41,604 nucleotides of DNA from Deltaproteobacteria bacterium (GCA_021849045.1 JAJZTK010000017.1:1-41604), one strand, 5' to 3'. Shown: positions 7,804 to 18,045, counted from the stretch's first letter. The notes: generated by a model not told the origin, from the letters alone. Numbers and translations are program-made.

Positions 7804-9900
7804 TTATTCAGGAAGGGTCGCGCCCAGGGCTTCCTTACGGGAGAGCTTGATTTTCCCCTGTTTGTCGATCCCGATGCACTTCACCAGCACCTTATCCCCT
7901 TCGTTCAGGACATCGGTAACGTTTTTCACCCTGGTGGTGTCAAGTTCGGAGATATGAACCAGACCGTCGGTACCGGGGAAGATTTCCACGAACGCGCCGA
8001 ACTCCATGATCTTCTTGACGGTGCCCATGTAGAGCTTGCCTTCTTCGGCCTCGGCCGTGAGGTCTCGAATCATCTTGATGGCCCGGTCGCAGGCGTCCTT
8101 GTCGTGGCTGGCGATATTGATCTTGCCGCTGTCCTCGATATCGATGCTGACTCCGGTCGCCTCGGTGATGCTCCGGATCGTCTTGCCGCCGGAACCGATG
8201 ACGTCGCGGATCTTGTCGGACTTGATCCAGATGGTGGTGATGCGCGGCGCATAGGCGGACAGATCGTTACGGGGTACGGACAAGGACTCGGCCATCTTCC
8301 CCAGGATATGCAGCCGACCCTCGCGGGCCTGGCCCAGGGCGGTCTGCATGATCTCGCGGGTGACACCGGTGATCTTGATATCCATCTGCAGGGCGGTCAC
8401 CCCTTCGGCAGTACCGGCCACCTTGAAGTCCATGTCGCCAAGGTGGTCCTCGTCGCCGAGGATGTCGGACAGGATCGCCACGTCATTCCCTTCCTTGATG
8501 AGTCCCATGGCAATGCCGGCTACGGGCGCCTTGATCGGTACTCCGGCATCCATAAGGGAGAGGGAGCCGCCGCAGACCGTGGCCATGGACGAAGAACCGT
8601 TGCTCTCCAGGGTGTCGGACACAACCCGGATCGTGTAGGGGAAGTCCTCATGCTTCGGAAGAACGCGTACCAGTGCCCGTTCGGCAAGGGCGCCGTGGCC
8701 GATTTCGCGCCGGCCCGGGGCGAGGCGGAAGCTGGTTTCGCCCACCGAGTACGGCGGGAAGTTGTAGTGCAGCAGGAACCGCTTTTTGGATTCGCCGTAC
8801 AGGGAATCAATCCGTTGCTCGTCGATGGAGGTGCCGAGGGTGGCAGCAACCAGGGCCTGGGTCTCGCCCCTGGTGAAGAGGGCCGAACCATGGGCGCGGG
8901 GAAGCAGGTTCACTTCGGTGATGATCGGGCGGATGGTCCGGGTATCGCGGCCGTCGATCCGCTCGCCGTCCTTCAGGATGTGCTCGCGGACCAGTTCGTA
9001 TTCGAAGTCGCCCAGGAATCCCTTGATCTCCTTGTTGCGTCCCTCGAACTCGCCACTCAGGGCCGCAATGGTCTCGGCCGCAATGACGTCGATCCGGTTG
9101 TGACGGTCCGCTTTGGACTTGATCCGTACTGCGTCCTTCATCTGAGCGTAGGCCAGTTCCTTGACCCTCGTCCTCAAAGCCTCATCGATCACGACAGGAG
9201 GCACATCGCGCTTGGCAACGCCGGCCTTCTTGCGCAGCTCTTCCTGGGCGACCAGGATCGGCTGAACCGCTGCATGGCCAAAGAAAACTGCCTCCAGCAT
9301 GACGTCCTCGGAGACCTCGGCAGCGCCCCCCTCCACCATGCACACCGCATCCTTGCTGGCGGCAACGACAATATCGATGTCGCTGAGTGCCAGTTCATCG
9401 GCAGTCGGGTTGGCCACGAACTGGCCGTTCACCCGGCCGACCTGCACCCCGGCTATCGGGCCGAAGAACGGGATATCGGAGACATGCAGGGCTGCGGAAG
9501 CGCCGATCATGGACAGGATGCCGGGATCGTTGTCCCGGTCCGCAGAGACCACGGTTGCCATGATCTGGGTATCGTTGAGAAAGTTTTCCGGGAACAGGGG
9601 GCGGATCGGTCGGTCGATGAGCCGGCAGGTCAGGGTCTCGTTGTCGGACGGTCGCGCTTCCCGCTTGAAAAAGCCGCCGGGAATCTTGCCGCCGGCATAG
9701 GCCTTTTCCTGATAGTTGACAGTCAGGGGGAAGAAATCCTGCCCCTCTTTTGCCGATTTGCTGGCAACAGCGGTTACCAGCACGGTGGTGTCACCGCAGC
9801 GCACAACCACGGCTCCATTGGCCTGCTTGGCCATCTTGCCGGTTTCTATGGACAGCTTTCTACCGCTGAATTCCAGTTCTACTGTTTGGGTGTTAAACAT
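7804..9900 (-). CDS. pnp: Polyribonucleotide nucleotidyltransferase (PNPase)
   Basis: Phosphorolytic 3'-5' exoribonuclease and core enzyme of mRNA decay. The 698 residues show the full set: RNase PH domain 1 (from about 10), an alpha-helical linker, RNase PH domain 2 (from about 310, with [16 protein letters not shown]), then KH ([14 protein letters not shown]) and S1 ([17 protein letters not shown]) at the C terminus. The ATG at 9900 has GAGGAG about 11 bases upstream. It lies 250 bases after rpsO, the common rpsO-pnp order. The interval holds the rpsO terminator and a heptamer-repeat hairpin that could affect pnp expression. Confidence 0.98.
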   Translation of the reverse strand: MFNTQTVELEFSGRKLSIETGKMAKQANGAVVVRCGDTTVLVTAVASKSAKEGQDFFPLTVNYQEKAYAGGKIPGGFFKREARPSDNETLTCRLIDRPIRPLFPENFLNDTQIMATVVSADRDNDPGILSMIGASAALHVSDIPFFGPIAGVQVGRVNGQFVANPTADELALSDIDIVVAASKDAVCMVEGGAAEVSEDVMLEAVFFGHAAVQPILVAQEELRKKAGVAKRDVPPVVIDEALRTRVKELAYAQMKDAVRIKSKADRHNRIDVIAAETIAALSGEFEGRNKEIKGFLGDFEYELVREHILKDGERIDGRDTRTIRPIITEVNLLPRAHGSALFTRGETQALVAATLGTSIDEQRIDSLYGESKKRFLLHYNFPPYSVGETSFRLAPGRREIGHGALAERALVRVLPKHEDFPYTIRVVSDTLESNGSSSMATVCGGSLSLMDAGVPIKAPVAGIAMGLIKEGNDVAILSDILGDEDHLGDMDFKVAGTAEGVTALQMDIKITGVTREIMQTALGQAREGRLHILGKMAESLSVPRNDLSAYAPRITTIWIKSDKIRDVIGSGGKTIRSITEATGVSIDIEDSGKINIASHDKDACDRAIKMIRDLTAEAEEGKLYMGTVKKIMEFGAFVEIFPGTDGLVHISELDTTRVKNVTDVLNEGDKVLVKCIGIDKQGKIKLSRKEALGATLPE

Positions 9901-9962
9901 AATTAGTCGGTCTCCTCACCGTTTCTGTGGTGTTGGGGCCGTCGAGAAAAAGGTCAAAAGCG

Positions 9963-10038
9963 GTAACTGGTGACTCGTTACTTGTAACTGGTAAAGACGA
10001 AAGCCTTTTCGAGTCACGAGTCACCAGTTACGAGTAAC
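9963..10038. repeat. 7-bp-periodic repeat with inverted arms (locus A)
   Basis: Five heptamers of the pattern GTNACTN (GTAACTG, GTGACTC, GTTACTT, GTAACTG, GTAAAGA) run from 9963 to 9997. After a short spacer, four heptamers of the complementary type (GAGTCAC, GAGTCAC, CAGTTAC, GAGTAAC) run from 10011 to 10038. The arms form a perfect 15-bp inverted repeat, 9964-9978 with 10016-10030. It lies in the rpsO-pnp interval, 63 bases from the pnp start. Confidence 0.85.
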
Positions 10039-10089
10039 GGCCATTGGCCCCTTTATCCACGCCCCCAACCGGTTGTTGTAATGCATCAC

Positions 10090-10144
10090 AAGGAAAAAAG
10101 AAAAGGCAATATACCTCCCCAAAATGGTCAGAGGTATACTGCCT
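10090..10144 (-). terminator. Terminator after rpsO
   Basis: On the minus strand a 14-bp stem AGGCAGTATACCTC/GAGGTATATTGCCT (one G-U) is followed by TTTCTTTTTT. It starts a few bases beyond the rpsO stop. Confidence 0.88.
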
Positions 10145-10148
10145 CTTT

Positions 10149-10415
10149 TTACCTTCTGATACCGAGCTTCTCGATGATTACCTTGTACCGCTCCACGTCC
10201 TTCTTCTTGACGTAGTCCAGCAATCTGCGCCGCTGCCCGACAATCTTCAACAGGCCGCGCCGGCTGTGGTGGTCCTTCTTGTGAATCTTGAAGTGCTCCG
10301 TGAGGTACGTGATCCTTTCGGTCAGAATCGCGATCTGAACCTCCGGCGAACCGGTGTCGCTCTCGTGGAGTTTGAAGGTTTTGATGATCTCCTGCTTTTT
10401 GTCTGTAGCCAGCAC
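10149..10415 (-). CDS. rpsO: 30S ribosomal protein S15
   Basis: Primary 16S rRNA-binding protein of the small subunit. The sequence carries the family core ([16 protein letters not shown], then [21 protein letters not shown]) and ends KLGIRR. I chose GTG at 10415, giving 88 residues beginning MLATDKKQ; a GTG three codons upstream is possible but would overlap the GGGGGTG ribosome binding site. A terminator follows directly, and a heptamer-repeat hairpin separates it from pnp. Confidence 0.96.
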   Translation of the reverse strand: MLATDKKQEIIKTFKLHESDTGSPEVQIAILTERITYLTEHFKIHKKDHHSRRGLLKIVGQRRRLLDYVKKKDVERYKVIIEKLGIRR

Positions 10416-10503
10416 TTGGTACACCCCCTTTCTGTATAGTTGATTATGGTTGCATGGTTAGCGTCCACTTGGCGTAACGTTTGTTATTAGCACATTGGCC
10501 GGG

Positions 10504-11427
10504 TCATGTAAAGGGAAAGGTCGGCAAAACCCGCAATAGTTGCAGGGTTAGGAGGTTCTGACCGTCGCCTCCGCAGCGCCCGACAGCGAGTAGTTCGCCG
10601 CCGAGGGAGAGACGGACCGTTTCGCCGGGATTGAGTGACTGCCGTGAAACGGTCAGAATGTCGGCCGGGTCCGGGGTGCGACCGTGCCTGACGTACTGCG
10701 CGCCCCGTTCGGAGAGTTCCAGTTCGGAAAGATGGCTCAACGCCGCACCGGGCGTGATGAGCGGCACCTCAGTCCCGGTACCCAGGACGGCCTGCTCAAG
10801 CATCTCCAGCGTAATGGCCCGGCCAATGACAAATGGGCCGCTGGCGGTCCGCCTCAGTTCAACCAGATGGGCAAAACAGCCGAGACGCTCCCCCATATCC
10901 GCTGCAAGAGTCCGGACGTAGGTTCCCCGCGAACAGCTGACCGTAAAGGTGACCAGCGGGAACGCGATACTGTCGATGGACAGGTGATATACCGTTATCT
11001 CCCTGGCGGGCCGATCAACCGTGACCCCTTTGCGAGCCAGCCGGTAGAGGGGCACCCCGTCACGCTTCAGGGCCGAGTGCATGGGCGGCACCTGTCGGAT
11101 AACGCCGGTGAACCGGCTGACTAGTTCAAACACTGCCTCGGCGGTTATCCCCTGCCAGGCGCCGTGGCGAACTACGATGCCGGTGCGGTCGCCGGTATCG
11201 GTCTCCTCACCGAGACACATCACGGCTTGATATTCCTTGACACCTTCGTCCAGGTACGGGATAAGCCTGGTCGCCGTGCCGAGAGCCACCGGGAGCACAC
11301 CGGTGGCAAACGGATCGAGGGTGCCGGTGTGTCCAGCCTTGGGCTGACGGCAGAGACGGCGTACCCGCTGGACCACGCCATGGGAGGTGAGTCCTTCAGG
11401 CTTGTCGATGATCAGGAAACCATTCAT
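10504..11427 (-). CDS. truB: tRNA pseudouridine(55) synthase
   Basis: Makes pseudouridine 55 in the T loop of tRNAs. The catalytic motif GHTGTLDPFATGVLP with its Asp is present near residue 37, after NGFLIIDKPEGLTSH. At 307 residues it has a C-terminal PUA-like portion. The ATG follows the TAA of nrnA with no gap and no ribosome binding site of its own, so it is probably translated by coupling. It is part of the nusA-infB operon; rpsO follows after 88 bases. Confidence 0.96.
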   Translation of the reverse strand: MNGFLIIDKPEGLTSHGVVQRVRRLCRQPKAGHTGTLDPFATGVLPVALGTATRLIPYLDEGVKEYQAVMCLGEETDTGDRTGIVVRHGAWQGITAEAVFELVSRFTGVIRQVPPMHSALKRDGVPLYRLARKGVTVDRPAREITVYHLSIDSIAFPLVTFTVSCSRGTYVRTLAADMGERLGCFAHLVELRRTASGPFVIGRAITLEMLEQAVLGTGTEVPLITPGAALSHLSELELSERGAQYVRHGRTPDPADILTVSRQSLNPGETVRLSLGGELLAVGRCGGDGQNLLTLQLLRVLPTFPFT

Positions 11428-12384
11428 TTAGAGCTGGAGGGCCCTGGAGAGGTGGTCAAAGATCCGGGAGGTGACGTCGGCGTAGGCCCCTGTCACCGTA
11501 CAGCCGGCGGCATTGTGATGTCCGCCGCCACCGAAAGCGGCAGCCAGTTCGGAGACATCAACCTTCCCTTTGGACCTGAAACCGACCTTGTACTTGTCGG
11601 GCTCAAGCTCGCGGAAAAATACCGACACTTCAACCCCCTGGATGGAGCGGGGATAGTTTACGAAACCATCGGTCAGTTCCGGACAGCCACCGGTCCGGGC
11701 ATACATTTCCAGGGTCACCGTGACCGACGCATAGGCGCCGCAGGGAGAGATGGTCAGCGTGGAAAGTGCCTGGGCCAGGAGTTCGAGACGCTGCCTCGGC
11801 TGGCTTTCGTAGAGTTTTTCCGAAATGTACCACGCATTGATGCCGGTGGCGATCATCTCGCCGGCAATGGCAAAGGCTTCGGGATCGGCGTTGGAGTAGC
11901 GGAACGAGCCGGTATCGGTGATGACCGCCGTATAGATGGAGAGCGCGGTCTCATAATCGACAGCATCTCCGGCCGCCTTGATGATCCGGTAAATGAGTGC
12001 ACCGGTGGCACTGGCCTGGGGGTCGATCAGGTTGATGGCGCCAAAGTGATCACACCCCTTGTGGTGGTCGATATTGATGACCCTGCCCAACCGCTGCGAT
12101 CTGCCAATTTCGCGGCCAGCCCGTTTGAACTCCCCCACATCCAGCACGAAACAGACATCGAACGCCTTGTCCGGCAGTTCGGTAACCGCACTGTCGAACC
12201 CGGGCAGAAAACGGTACAGTTCAGGAAACGAATCACAGGAGTAGACCGTCACATCCTTGCCCAGGAGACGAAGATAGCTGGCCAGGGCCAGACTGGAGCC
12301 GACCGCATCCCCATCGGGGCCTTCATGGGTCGTGATCAGGAACCGGTGGTGCGACCTGATGGTCTGAATGATCTCATTCAGCAT
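11428..12384 (-). CDS. nrnA: DHH-family phosphoesterase, NrnA-type oligoribonuclease/pAp phosphatase
   Basis: A DHH-DHHA1 protein like NrnA, which degrades very short RNAs and converts pAp to AMP. Motifs in order: HEGPDGDAVGSSLAL near residue 15, DVGEFKRAG, the DHH motif in NIDHHKGCDHFG, and the C-terminal DHHA1 glycine motif GGGGHHNAAGC. I start at ATG 12384, not 12399, because GAGG lies eight bases before it. The start then overlaps the end of rbfA by 11 bases. rbfA-nrnA-truB is a common order in this lineage. Confidence 0.93.
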   Translation of the reverse strand: MLNEIIQTIRSHHRFLITTHEGPDGDAVGSSLALASYLRLLGKDVTVYSCDSFPELYRFLPGFDSAVTELPDKAFDVCFVLDVGEFKRAGREIGRSQRLGRVINIDHHKGCDHFGAINLIDPQASATGALIYRIIKAAGDAVDYETALSIYTAVITDTGSFRYSNADPEAFAIAGEMIATGINAWYISEKLYESQPRQRLELLAQALSTLTISPCGAYASVTVTLEMYARTGGCPELTDGFVNYPRSIQGVEVSVFFRELEPDKYKVGFRSKGKVDVSELAAAFGGGGHHNAAGCTVTGAYADVTSRIFDHLSRALQL

Positions 12385-12733
12385 CGTGATCGGCCTCATC
12401 GTGGATCTGCTTCAGCAGACCTTCGATCCGTGACCCGTACGCTATCGTCTCGTCGTAACGGAACAGAATGTCCGGGGTATAGCGCATCCGCATCGTCTTG
12501 CCCAGTTCCTTGCGGATGAAACCCTTGGCACTGTTGAGGCCGGCCTCTGTCGCCTTCCGCTCTTCGTCGCTGCCGACCACGGTGAAATAGATGGTGGCCA
12601 GGTGCAGGTCATCGGTCACCTTGACCCCGGTGATGGTCACGAAACCGACCCGCGGGTCCTTGATCCCTTTGACCAACAGGCGGGAAACCTCTTCATGGAT
12701 CGCTTCGCCTACTTTTTCTGAACGTTTGTACAT
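12374..12733 (-). CDS. rbfA: 30S ribosome-binding factor A
   Basis: Small KH-fold protein that binds the pre-30S particle and helps mature the 5' end of 16S rRNA. 119 residues, opening MYKRSEKVGEAIHEEVSRLL and containing DPRVGFVTITGVKVTDDL, typical of the family. The upstream interval to infB is filled by a heptamer repeat whose last unit, GCCTGAG, supplies the GAGG of the ribosome binding site five bases from the ATG. Confidence 0.96.
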   Translation of the reverse strand: MYKRSEKVGEAIHEEVSRLLVKGIKDPRVGFVTITGVKVTDDLHLATIYFTVVGSDEERKATEAGLNSAKGFIRKELGKTMRMRYTPDILFRYDETIAYGSRIEGLLKQIHDEADHDAE

Positions 12734-12738
12734 AAGAA

Positions 12739-12808
12739 CCTCAGGCCCGAGGAGCGAGGTCCGAGGACAAACAAGTCATCCCCGGTCCCAGATCCTTTAT
12801 CCTCGATC
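12739..12808. repeat. 7-bp-periodic repeat (locus B)
   Basis: Ten consecutive heptamers fill most of the infB-rbfA interval. Four have the form NNCGAGG-like (CCTCAGG, CCCGAGG, AGCGAGG, TCCGAGG), one is degenerate (ACAAACA), and five end in TC (AGTCATC, CCCGGTC, CCAGATC, CTTTATC, CTCGATC). The 7-base register is kept throughout. On the coding (minus) strand it reaches the rbfA ribosome binding site. Confidence 0.75.
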
Positions 12809-12814
12809 CAGCCT

Positions 12815-15520
12815 TTAGAGCGTGGCCGCGACCTTCTCCATCTCGAAGGCCTCGATGATGTCGCCGATCTTGAGGTCGTTGTAGTTCTCCAGACCGATAC
12901 CGCACTCGTAACCGGTGGCCACATCTTTCACGTCGTCCTTGAAGCGGCGCAGGCTGGACATCTTGCCGGTGTAGATCACCACGTTGTCACGCAGCAGCCG
13001 CACCTGAGCATTGCGGACCATTTTGCCGTCCTGGACGTAACAGCCGGCCACGTTCCCCACTTTGGGAACCGAAAAGACCTCACGAATCTCGGCCCGACCC
13101 AGATATTTCTCCTTGAAGATCGGTTCCAGGAGACCTTCCATTGCCTTCTTCACATCCTCAACAGCATCGTAGATGATGCTGTACAGGCGGATATCCACCC
13201 CTTCCTTCTCGGCCAGGTTCTGGGCCTTGACCTCGGGACGGACGTTGAACCCGATGATGATGGCATTGGATGCGGCCGCAAGGTTCACGTCGGTCTCGGT
13301 GACCGCACCAACCGCCGAATGGATAACATTGAGACGGACCGCATCGGTGGAAAGCTTGCGCAGCGACTCGCCAACCGCTTCCACTGATCCCTGCACGTCA
13401 CCCTTGACGATGACGTTAAGATCCTTGACCTCGCCGCTCTGTATCCTCTTGTACAGATCCTCAAGGGAAAGCTTGGTGTGTTTGGCCAGTTCCACCTCGC
13501 GCTGCTTTATCTGGCGCAGGGTGGCGATCTCCTTGGCCTGCTTTTCGTCCTTCATGGCAACGAAGACATCGCCGGCATCGGGCACGCCCGAAAGACCGAT
13601 CACCTCGACCGGCATGGACGGACCGGCCTCGAGAACCTTCTCGCCGCGATCGTTCTGCATCGCCCTGACCCGACCCGACTGGACGCCGACTACGCAGTAG
13701 TCGCCCATCTTGAGGGTACCTTCCTGCACCAGTACCGTGGCAACCGGGCCGCGCCCCTTGTCCAGCTTGGCTTCGACGATTGTCCCCTTGGCAGGCTTGT
13801 CGGGATTGGCCTTCAGCTCCATGACGTCGGCCTGCAGGAGTACCATTTCCAGGAGGCTTTCCAGGTTGAGCCGCTTCTTGGCCGACACCTCAACCATGGT
13901 CGTATCGCCGCCCCACTCTTCGGACACCAGGCCGTGCTCGGTCAGTTCCTGCTTCACCCTCTCGGGCTTGGCGTCTGGCTTGTCGATTTTGTTGATGGCA
14001 ACAATGATCGGTACGCCGGCCGCCTTGGAGTGGTTGATCGCCTCACGGGTCTGGGGCATGACCCCGTCGTCGGCAGCGACAACCAGGATGACGATGTCGG
14101 TGACCTTGGCGCCGCGGGCACGCATGGCGGTGAACGCCTCGTGACCGGGGGTATCCAGGAAGGTGATCTTCCGGCCGTTCAGTTCGACGTCATAGGCACC
14201 GATGTGCTGGGTGATGCCGCCCGCTTCGCCGGCAATTACGTTGGCTTCGCGGATGGCGTCCAGAAGCGAGGTCTTACCGTGGTCGACGTGACCCATGATG
14301 GTCACGACCGGTGAGCGCTTCACCAGGGATTCCGGTGCATCCGGCACAGACTCCAGGATCTCGTCCAGATCGACGGCCACGTTTTCGATCTCGTAGCCGA
14401 AATCGGTGGCCAGCAGAGTCGCCGTGTCAAAGTCCAGCGGATGGTTGATGGTAGCCATCATTCCCATCTTCATGAGGGCCCGGATCAGGTCGGTTGCCTT
14501 GATCCCCATCCGTTTGGCCAGTTCACCGACACTGATGGTCTCGGAAATCTTAATGATCCGCTTGATCGCCTTGGGCGTGGTGATCTCGGTCTTTCTGCCC
14601 TCGGAAACCCGCTCTTTCTGGTACTTTTTCTTCCCTTTACCGGCCTTGAAGCCCGGCTCGAACACCCGTTCACGCTTTTCCTCGAGCTCGGCCCGACGGA
14701 TACCCTCTTTTCTCTTGTCCGGTGTGCCACCCTTTTTATTTTTGGCAGCATCGGTCGGGGGCCCCTTCTTCCCACCTTTGCGATCAGCCGCTCCGGGAGG
14801 GGCTTCAGCAGGAGCCGGGGTCACCACGCGTGGTGCACCACCGGTCGGACGGTCTTGTCCGCGTGGCGCAGGAGCAGCATCCCTGCCGCGCTCGGCCTGG
14901 GGGCGGCCCTTGGAGAGCATGGACGCCGGACGCTCGGTACGGCCGGGCTGTGACGGTGCAGACTGTCTCGCAGGGGTGGTGAGACCGGGGAGTTCCACAC
15001 GGCCCAGAATGACGGCCCGGTTGGCTGTGGGGCGTTGCGGTTCCGGTGGAGGAGCCGGAGATTTTTCCTCCTTCACGACAACCTTTTCAGGAGTAGGAAC
15101 AGAAGCAGGCGTGGGCGCTGGAGTCGGTTGTTCGAGGGCGGCAGCTTCCCCCCCCGTCGGTTTCACCACAACCTTCTTCTCTGGAGCAGGAGCTTCTGCC
15201 GGTTCAACAGCTACCGGAACCGGTGTCGGTTCGGGGGTGGGCTCCGGTGGAGGTACCACTTCGACGTCCACCTGCTTTTCCACCGTCTTGGGCCGCCGGC
15301 GGATAACCGAGGTGCTGACCCGCACCTCCTCCTTCTGCACGTCCTGGACAGTTGTCGTGGCAGTCTGAGGCGGGGGAGCCAGGAGTTTGTTGACATCCGC
15401 TTCGTCGAGGGTTGCCGAATGTGATTTCACGTCGACCCCAATCGCCTGCAGTTTGGCCATCAGCTCTTTGTTCTCAATGCCCATCTTCTGGGCCAATTCA
15501 TAGACGCGGATTTTTCCCAT
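12815..15520 (-). CDS. infB: Translation initiation factor IF-2
   Basis: GTPase that brings fMet-tRNA to the 30S subunit and promotes subunit joining. The 901 residues have an N-terminal IF2N helix domain (about 1-55), a long Pro/Ala/Glu- then Lys-rich linker (about 55-310), a second IF2N-like segment (about 325-380), and the G domain with G1 GHVDHGKTS (410-418), DTPGHE (456) and NKID (510). Domains II to IV follow, with the initiator-binding C-terminal domain at the end. The ATG at 15520 lies two bases after the ylxRQ stop, with GGGAGGAG about ten bases upstream. Confidence 0.98.
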   Translation of the reverse strand: MGKIRVYELAQKMGIENKELMAKLQAIGVDVKSHSATLDEADVNKLLAPPPQTATTTVQDVQKEEVRVSTSVIRRRPKTVEKQVDVEVVPPPEPTPEPTPVPVAVEPAEAPAPEKKVVVKPTGGEAAALEQPTPAPTPASVPTPEKVVVKEEKSPAPPPEPQRPTANRAVILGRVELPGLTTPARQSAPSQPGRTERPASMLSKGRPQAERGRDAAPAPRGQDRPTGGAPRVVTPAPAEAPPGAADRKGGKKGPPTDAAKNKKGGTPDKRKEGIRRAELEEKRERVFEPGFKAGKGKKKYQKERVSEGRKTEITTPKAIKRIIKISETISVGELAKRMGIKATDLIRALMKMGMMATINHPLDFDTATLLATDFGYEIENVAVDLDEILESVPDAPESLVKRSPVVTIMGHVDHGKTSLLDAIREANVIAGEAGGITQHIGAYDVELNGRKITFLDTPGHEAFTAMRARGAKVTDIVILVVAADDGVMPQTREAINHSKAAGVPIIVAINKIDKPDAKPERVKQELTEHGLVSEEWGGDTTMVEVSAKKRLNLESLLEMVLLQADVMELKANPDKPAKGTIVEAKLDKGRGPVATVLVQEGTLKMGDYCVVGVQSGRVRAMQNDRGEKVLEAGPSMPVEVIGLSGVPDAGDVFVAMKDEKQAKEIATLRQIKQREVELAKHTKLSLEDLYKRIQSGEVKDLNVIVKGDVQGSVEAVGESLRKLSTDAVRLNVIHSAVGAVTETDVNLAAASNAIIIGFNVRPEVKAQNLAEKEGVDIRLYSIIYDAVEDVKKAMEGLLEPIFKEKYLGRAEIREVFSVPKVGNVAGCYVQDGKMVRNAQVRLLRDNVVIYTGKMSSLRRFKDDVKDVATGYECGIGLENYNDLKIGDIIEAFEMEKVAATL

Positions 15521-15522
15521 GA

Positions 15523-16119
15523 TTATAACGCTCCTCCCTCGTCGAAGAAGTTCCTGTAACGGGTAATTTCATGTAACAGCACGGCTACGAACGATCCGTG
15601 CAGAACAGCAACGACACTCCTGAGCTCCTTGCCCAGAAGCGCTCCAAGTCGATCCTTGTTTGCCAGGGTGTGGCATGGTGTACCAACCCGCTCCGCCAAG
15701 TCTCGTACCCGACGGGCACTCTCCGGAGCGGTGTCTTCCGCCAGAACAACCAGCCCGGCGTTCTTGCGGCGGAGTGCATCCAGGACCGTATCGGTTCCGG
15801 AAACCACCTTGCCGGCCTTGTTTGCCAGCGCCAAGTAGTTTTCCATATGCTCTACCATCCTGTCAGCCACCAAACGGATCATATCATCGGGAGGGACAGT
15901 AGTGACCTCTCCTTTGAATGCCCGCTGAAACTGTTTTCTCACCAAAGACTTGCGCAGACAGTCAGCCTTCAGACAGGTATAGGCGCCACGTCCGGGAAGC
16001 TTTGCCTTGAGGTCGGGGACAAGCGTGCGGTCCGGTGCGAGAACAAAACGGAGCAGCTCCGTTTTCTCCCTGACCGACCTGCAGCCGAGACAACTCCGCT
16101 GAGGCGCTTCCTTGGCCAT
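15523..16119 (-). CDS. YlxR (DUF448) - L7Ae-like (YlxQ) fusion, RNA-binding protein
   Basis: The first 85 residues are a YlxR/DUF448 domain with RSCLGCR and GRGAYTC; its cysteines C10, C13, C49 and C54 are suited to bind metal. From about 95 to 190 the protein resembles the ribosomal L7Ae/YlxQ fold ([22 protein letters not shown]). In Bacillus these are two adjacent genes between nusA and infB; here they are one polypeptide of 198 residues in the same place. An RNA-binding role in translation or transcription is family-based. The ATG overlaps the nusA TAA by one base. Confidence 0.9.
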   Translation of the reverse strand: MAKEAPQRSCLGCRSVREKTELLRFVLAPDRTLVPDLKAKLPGRGAYTCLKADCLRKSLVRKQFQRAFKGEVTTVPPDDMIRLVADRMVEHMENYLALANKAGKVVSGTDTVLDALRRKNAGLVVLAEDTAPESARRVRDLAERVGTPCHTLANKDRLGALLGKELRSVVAVLHGSFVAVLLHEITRYRNFFDEGGAL

Positions 16120-17273
16120 TACTCCCCTGTCGCCTGCTCCTGCGGCTCGGTCGGAGCTTCGGCCGCAGATGCCTCTTCCTCGCTCGCCTCTTCTTCCGCC
16201 CCATCATAGGAGGAGAACTGAAGCAGTTCCGCCTCGGCCTGACGGGTCTCGTTCTTGATATCGATCCGCCAGCCGGTCAGTTTCGCTGCCAGCCGTACGT
16301 TCTGACCGCGCTTGCCAATGGCCAGGGACAGCTGATCATCAGGAACGATGATCTCCATGGAACGGTTATCGTCATCGACCAGCACCTTGGAAACGGCTGC
16401 CGGCTGGAGGGCGTTGCAGGCGAAACGGGCAACATCCTCAGACCAGGGGATGATATCAATCTTCTCGCCCCGGAGCTCGGAGACCACATTCTGTACCCTG
16501 CTGCCCCGCATGCCGACGCAGGCGCCGACCGGGTCAACGTCATGATCATTGGAATAGACGGCGATTTTTGCCCTGCTCCCGGGTTCGCGGACCACGTTGA
16601 CGATTTCGACAATCCCCTCGGCGATCTCAGGCACCTCGGCCTCGAAGAGTTTGGCCAACATCATCGGGCTGGTACGGGAGAGAAGGATCTGGGGCCCCTT
16701 TGTGGTCATCCGGATCTCGGTGATAAGGGCCTTTACCCGGTCCCCCTGGCGATATATCTCCCGGGGCGCCAGCTCCTTGGTGGAGAGAACCGCCTCGGCC
16801 CTGCCCAGATCAATGATCAGATCACCCTTTTCATAGCGCCGGACAATACCGGTGATCAACTCACCAACCCGGTCTTTGTATTCATTGAAGATGGTTTCCC
16901 GCTCAGCCTCACGCACCCGCTGAATGATGACCTGCTTGGCGGTCTGGGCGGAAATGCGGGAGAATTCGCTGGAAGGGAGTTTCATGCCGATGGAGTCCCC
17001 GACCTCCACGTCCGGGTCTTCCTCGCGGGCCTCATCCAGGGTGATTTCCTTATAGGAGTCCTCTACCTCGTCAACGACAGTAACGAATTCAAAGATTTCA
17101 ACTTCGCCCAGTTCCTCGTTGAAATGGGCTTCAAGGTCCCGGGTGTTGCGGTATTTTTTGTTCGCTGCCGACAAAACCGCCTGTTCCAGGGCTTCGACAA
17201 CGATCTCCCGATCGATACCCTTCTCTTTCATGAGCTGGTCGATGATGTGCTTAAGGTTTAAGGTTGTTTCCAC
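16119..17273 (-). CDS. nusA: Transcription termination/antitermination factor NusA
   Basis: RNA-polymerase-associated factor in pausing, termination and antitermination. The 384 residues hold the N-terminal polymerase-binding domain (about 1-125), S1 (about 130-200) and two KH domains (about 200-345, with [18 protein letters not shown] and [17 protein letters not shown]). It lacks the two acidic repeats of E. coli NusA and ends in a short Glu/Ala-rich tail. The start is GTG at 17273 with AAGGAG eight bases upstream. It follows rimP in the usual order. Confidence 0.97.
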   Translation of the reverse strand: METTLNLKHIIDQLMKEKGIDREIVVEALEQAVLSAANKKYRNTRDLEAHFNEELGEVEIFEFVTVVDEVEDSYKEITLDEAREEDPDVEVGDSIGMKLPSSEFSRISAQTAKQVIIQRVREAERETIFNEYKDRVGELITGIVRRYEKGDLIIDLGRAEAVLSTKELAPREIYRQGDRVKALITEIRMTTKGPQILLSRTSPMMLAKLFEAEVPEIAEGIVEIVNVVREPGSRAKIAVYSNDHDVDPVGACVGMRGSRVQNVVSELRGEKIDIIPWSEDVARFACNALQPAAVSKVLVDDDNRSMEIIVPDDQLSLAIGKRGQNVRLAAKLTGWRIDIKNETRQAEAELLQFSSYDGAEEEASEEEASAAEAPTEPQEQATGE

Positions 17274-17330
17274 GATACATTCTCCTTGGTTCAGGCAATG
17301 CTATGACCCGAAGTCAACTAAGAACTAGTT

Positions 17331-17810
17331 CTAAAACTCGAATTCCAGGTTTGCTTTGGCCACCTGGTTGAACGGTATGACAGCCCGCTGTCCTTCTGTC
17401 AGCAGGACCACGACAGCGTCTCCCTCAAGCCCTTGCAGCGTGCCCAGAAAGGTCTTTCTCAGGTTGCCCTGCTCGTCTGCCACCTGGGCAAAGGTCTTGA
17501 CCTTCACCAGCCGGCCGATGGCACGCTCGAAATCGCTCTGCTTCTTCAGCGGCCGATTGAGCCCGGGCGAAGAAACTTCCAGGGTGTACTCGCCCGGAAT
17601 GCAATCCTCCACATCCAGGATGGTAGAAAGCTCGCGGCTCACCTCGGAGCAGTCATCCAGGGTAATCCCACCCGGCTTGTCGAGGTAGAGACGGAGCATC
17701 ATCTGCCGCCCCTCCCGCTTGTACTCGAGATCCACCAGCTCCACGCCGAAAGCGCTCAACAGGGGCTGAACCAGCTTCTCAATATTCTGTACTATATCTG
17801 TCTGTGCCAT
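17331..17810 (-). CDS. rimP: Ribosome maturation factor RimP
   Basis: Small-subunit assembly factor that acts early in 30S maturation. The 159 residues show the N-terminal domain with GVELVDLEYKREG, the segment EYTLEVSSPGLNRPLKK typical of the family, and a C-terminal SH3-like barrel. I start at ATG 17810, with AAAAGG just upstream; the frame is open farther upstream but that part crosses the terminator hairpin and is not RimP-like. It is first in the rimP-nusA-infB operon. Confidence 0.95.
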   Translation of the reverse strand: MAQTDIVQNIEKLVQPLLSAFGVELVDLEYKREGRQMMLRLYLDKPGGITLDDCSEVSRELSTILDVEDCIPGEYTLEVSSPGLNRPLKKQSDFERAIGRLVKVKTFAQVADEQGNLRKTFLGTLQGLEGDAVVVLLTEGQRAVIPFNQVAKANLEFEF

Positions 17811-17824
17811 TGACCTTTTGACAT

Positions 17825-17860
17825 AAAAAAAAGCGAGCTGTAAGAGCTCACTTTTAGTGA
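17825..17860 (-). promoter_or_regulatory. Attenuator-like terminator with competing hairpin in the rimP leader
   Basis: On the minus strand AAGTGAGCT pairs with AGCTCGCTT (loop CTTAC, one G-U) and runs into a T8 tract ending 15 bases before the rimP ATG. No gene lies upstream on this strand before the divergent infA promoter, so the hairpin sits in the rimP 5' leader. A second short hairpin, TCACT/AGTGA (17848-17860), shares the first arm and could compete with it. This suggests attenuation of the operon encoding NusA; it is an inference from sequence only. Confidence 0.6.
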
Positions 17861-17974
17861 ACGGTAGGTTGTGCGTTAAGTCAATTAACATGCGGATTGG
17901 GAAATTGCAAGCTATTTATTCAACTCAACAACGCCGTTCACAGTAGGGTAATAGGCGGTAAACACAAAACTGAC

Positions 17975-18003
17975 TTGCTTTTTTCGGGAATAGCCGCTAG
18001 ATT
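17975..18003 (+). promoter_or_regulatory. Sigma-70 type promoter of infA
   Basis: TTGCTT (17975-17980) and TAGATT (17998-18003) are separated by 17 bases. The predicted transcript starts near 18010 and has AAGGAG seven bases before the infA ATG. Confidence 0.65.
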
Positions 18004-18045
18004 ACGGTGGTTAAATGATACGAGTCAAACAAGGAGTTACCGTAT

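Noticed and set aside
7954-9906. A 650-codon open frame on the plus strand opposite pnp
   Set aside because: It is the antisense shadow of a GC-rich conserved gene: no ribosome binding site, no recognisable domain, and composition follows pnp codon positions.
11164-12519. A 451-codon plus-strand open frame opposite truB, nrnA and rbfA
   Set aside because: It spans three well-supported minus-strand genes and their junctions and shows no family motif.
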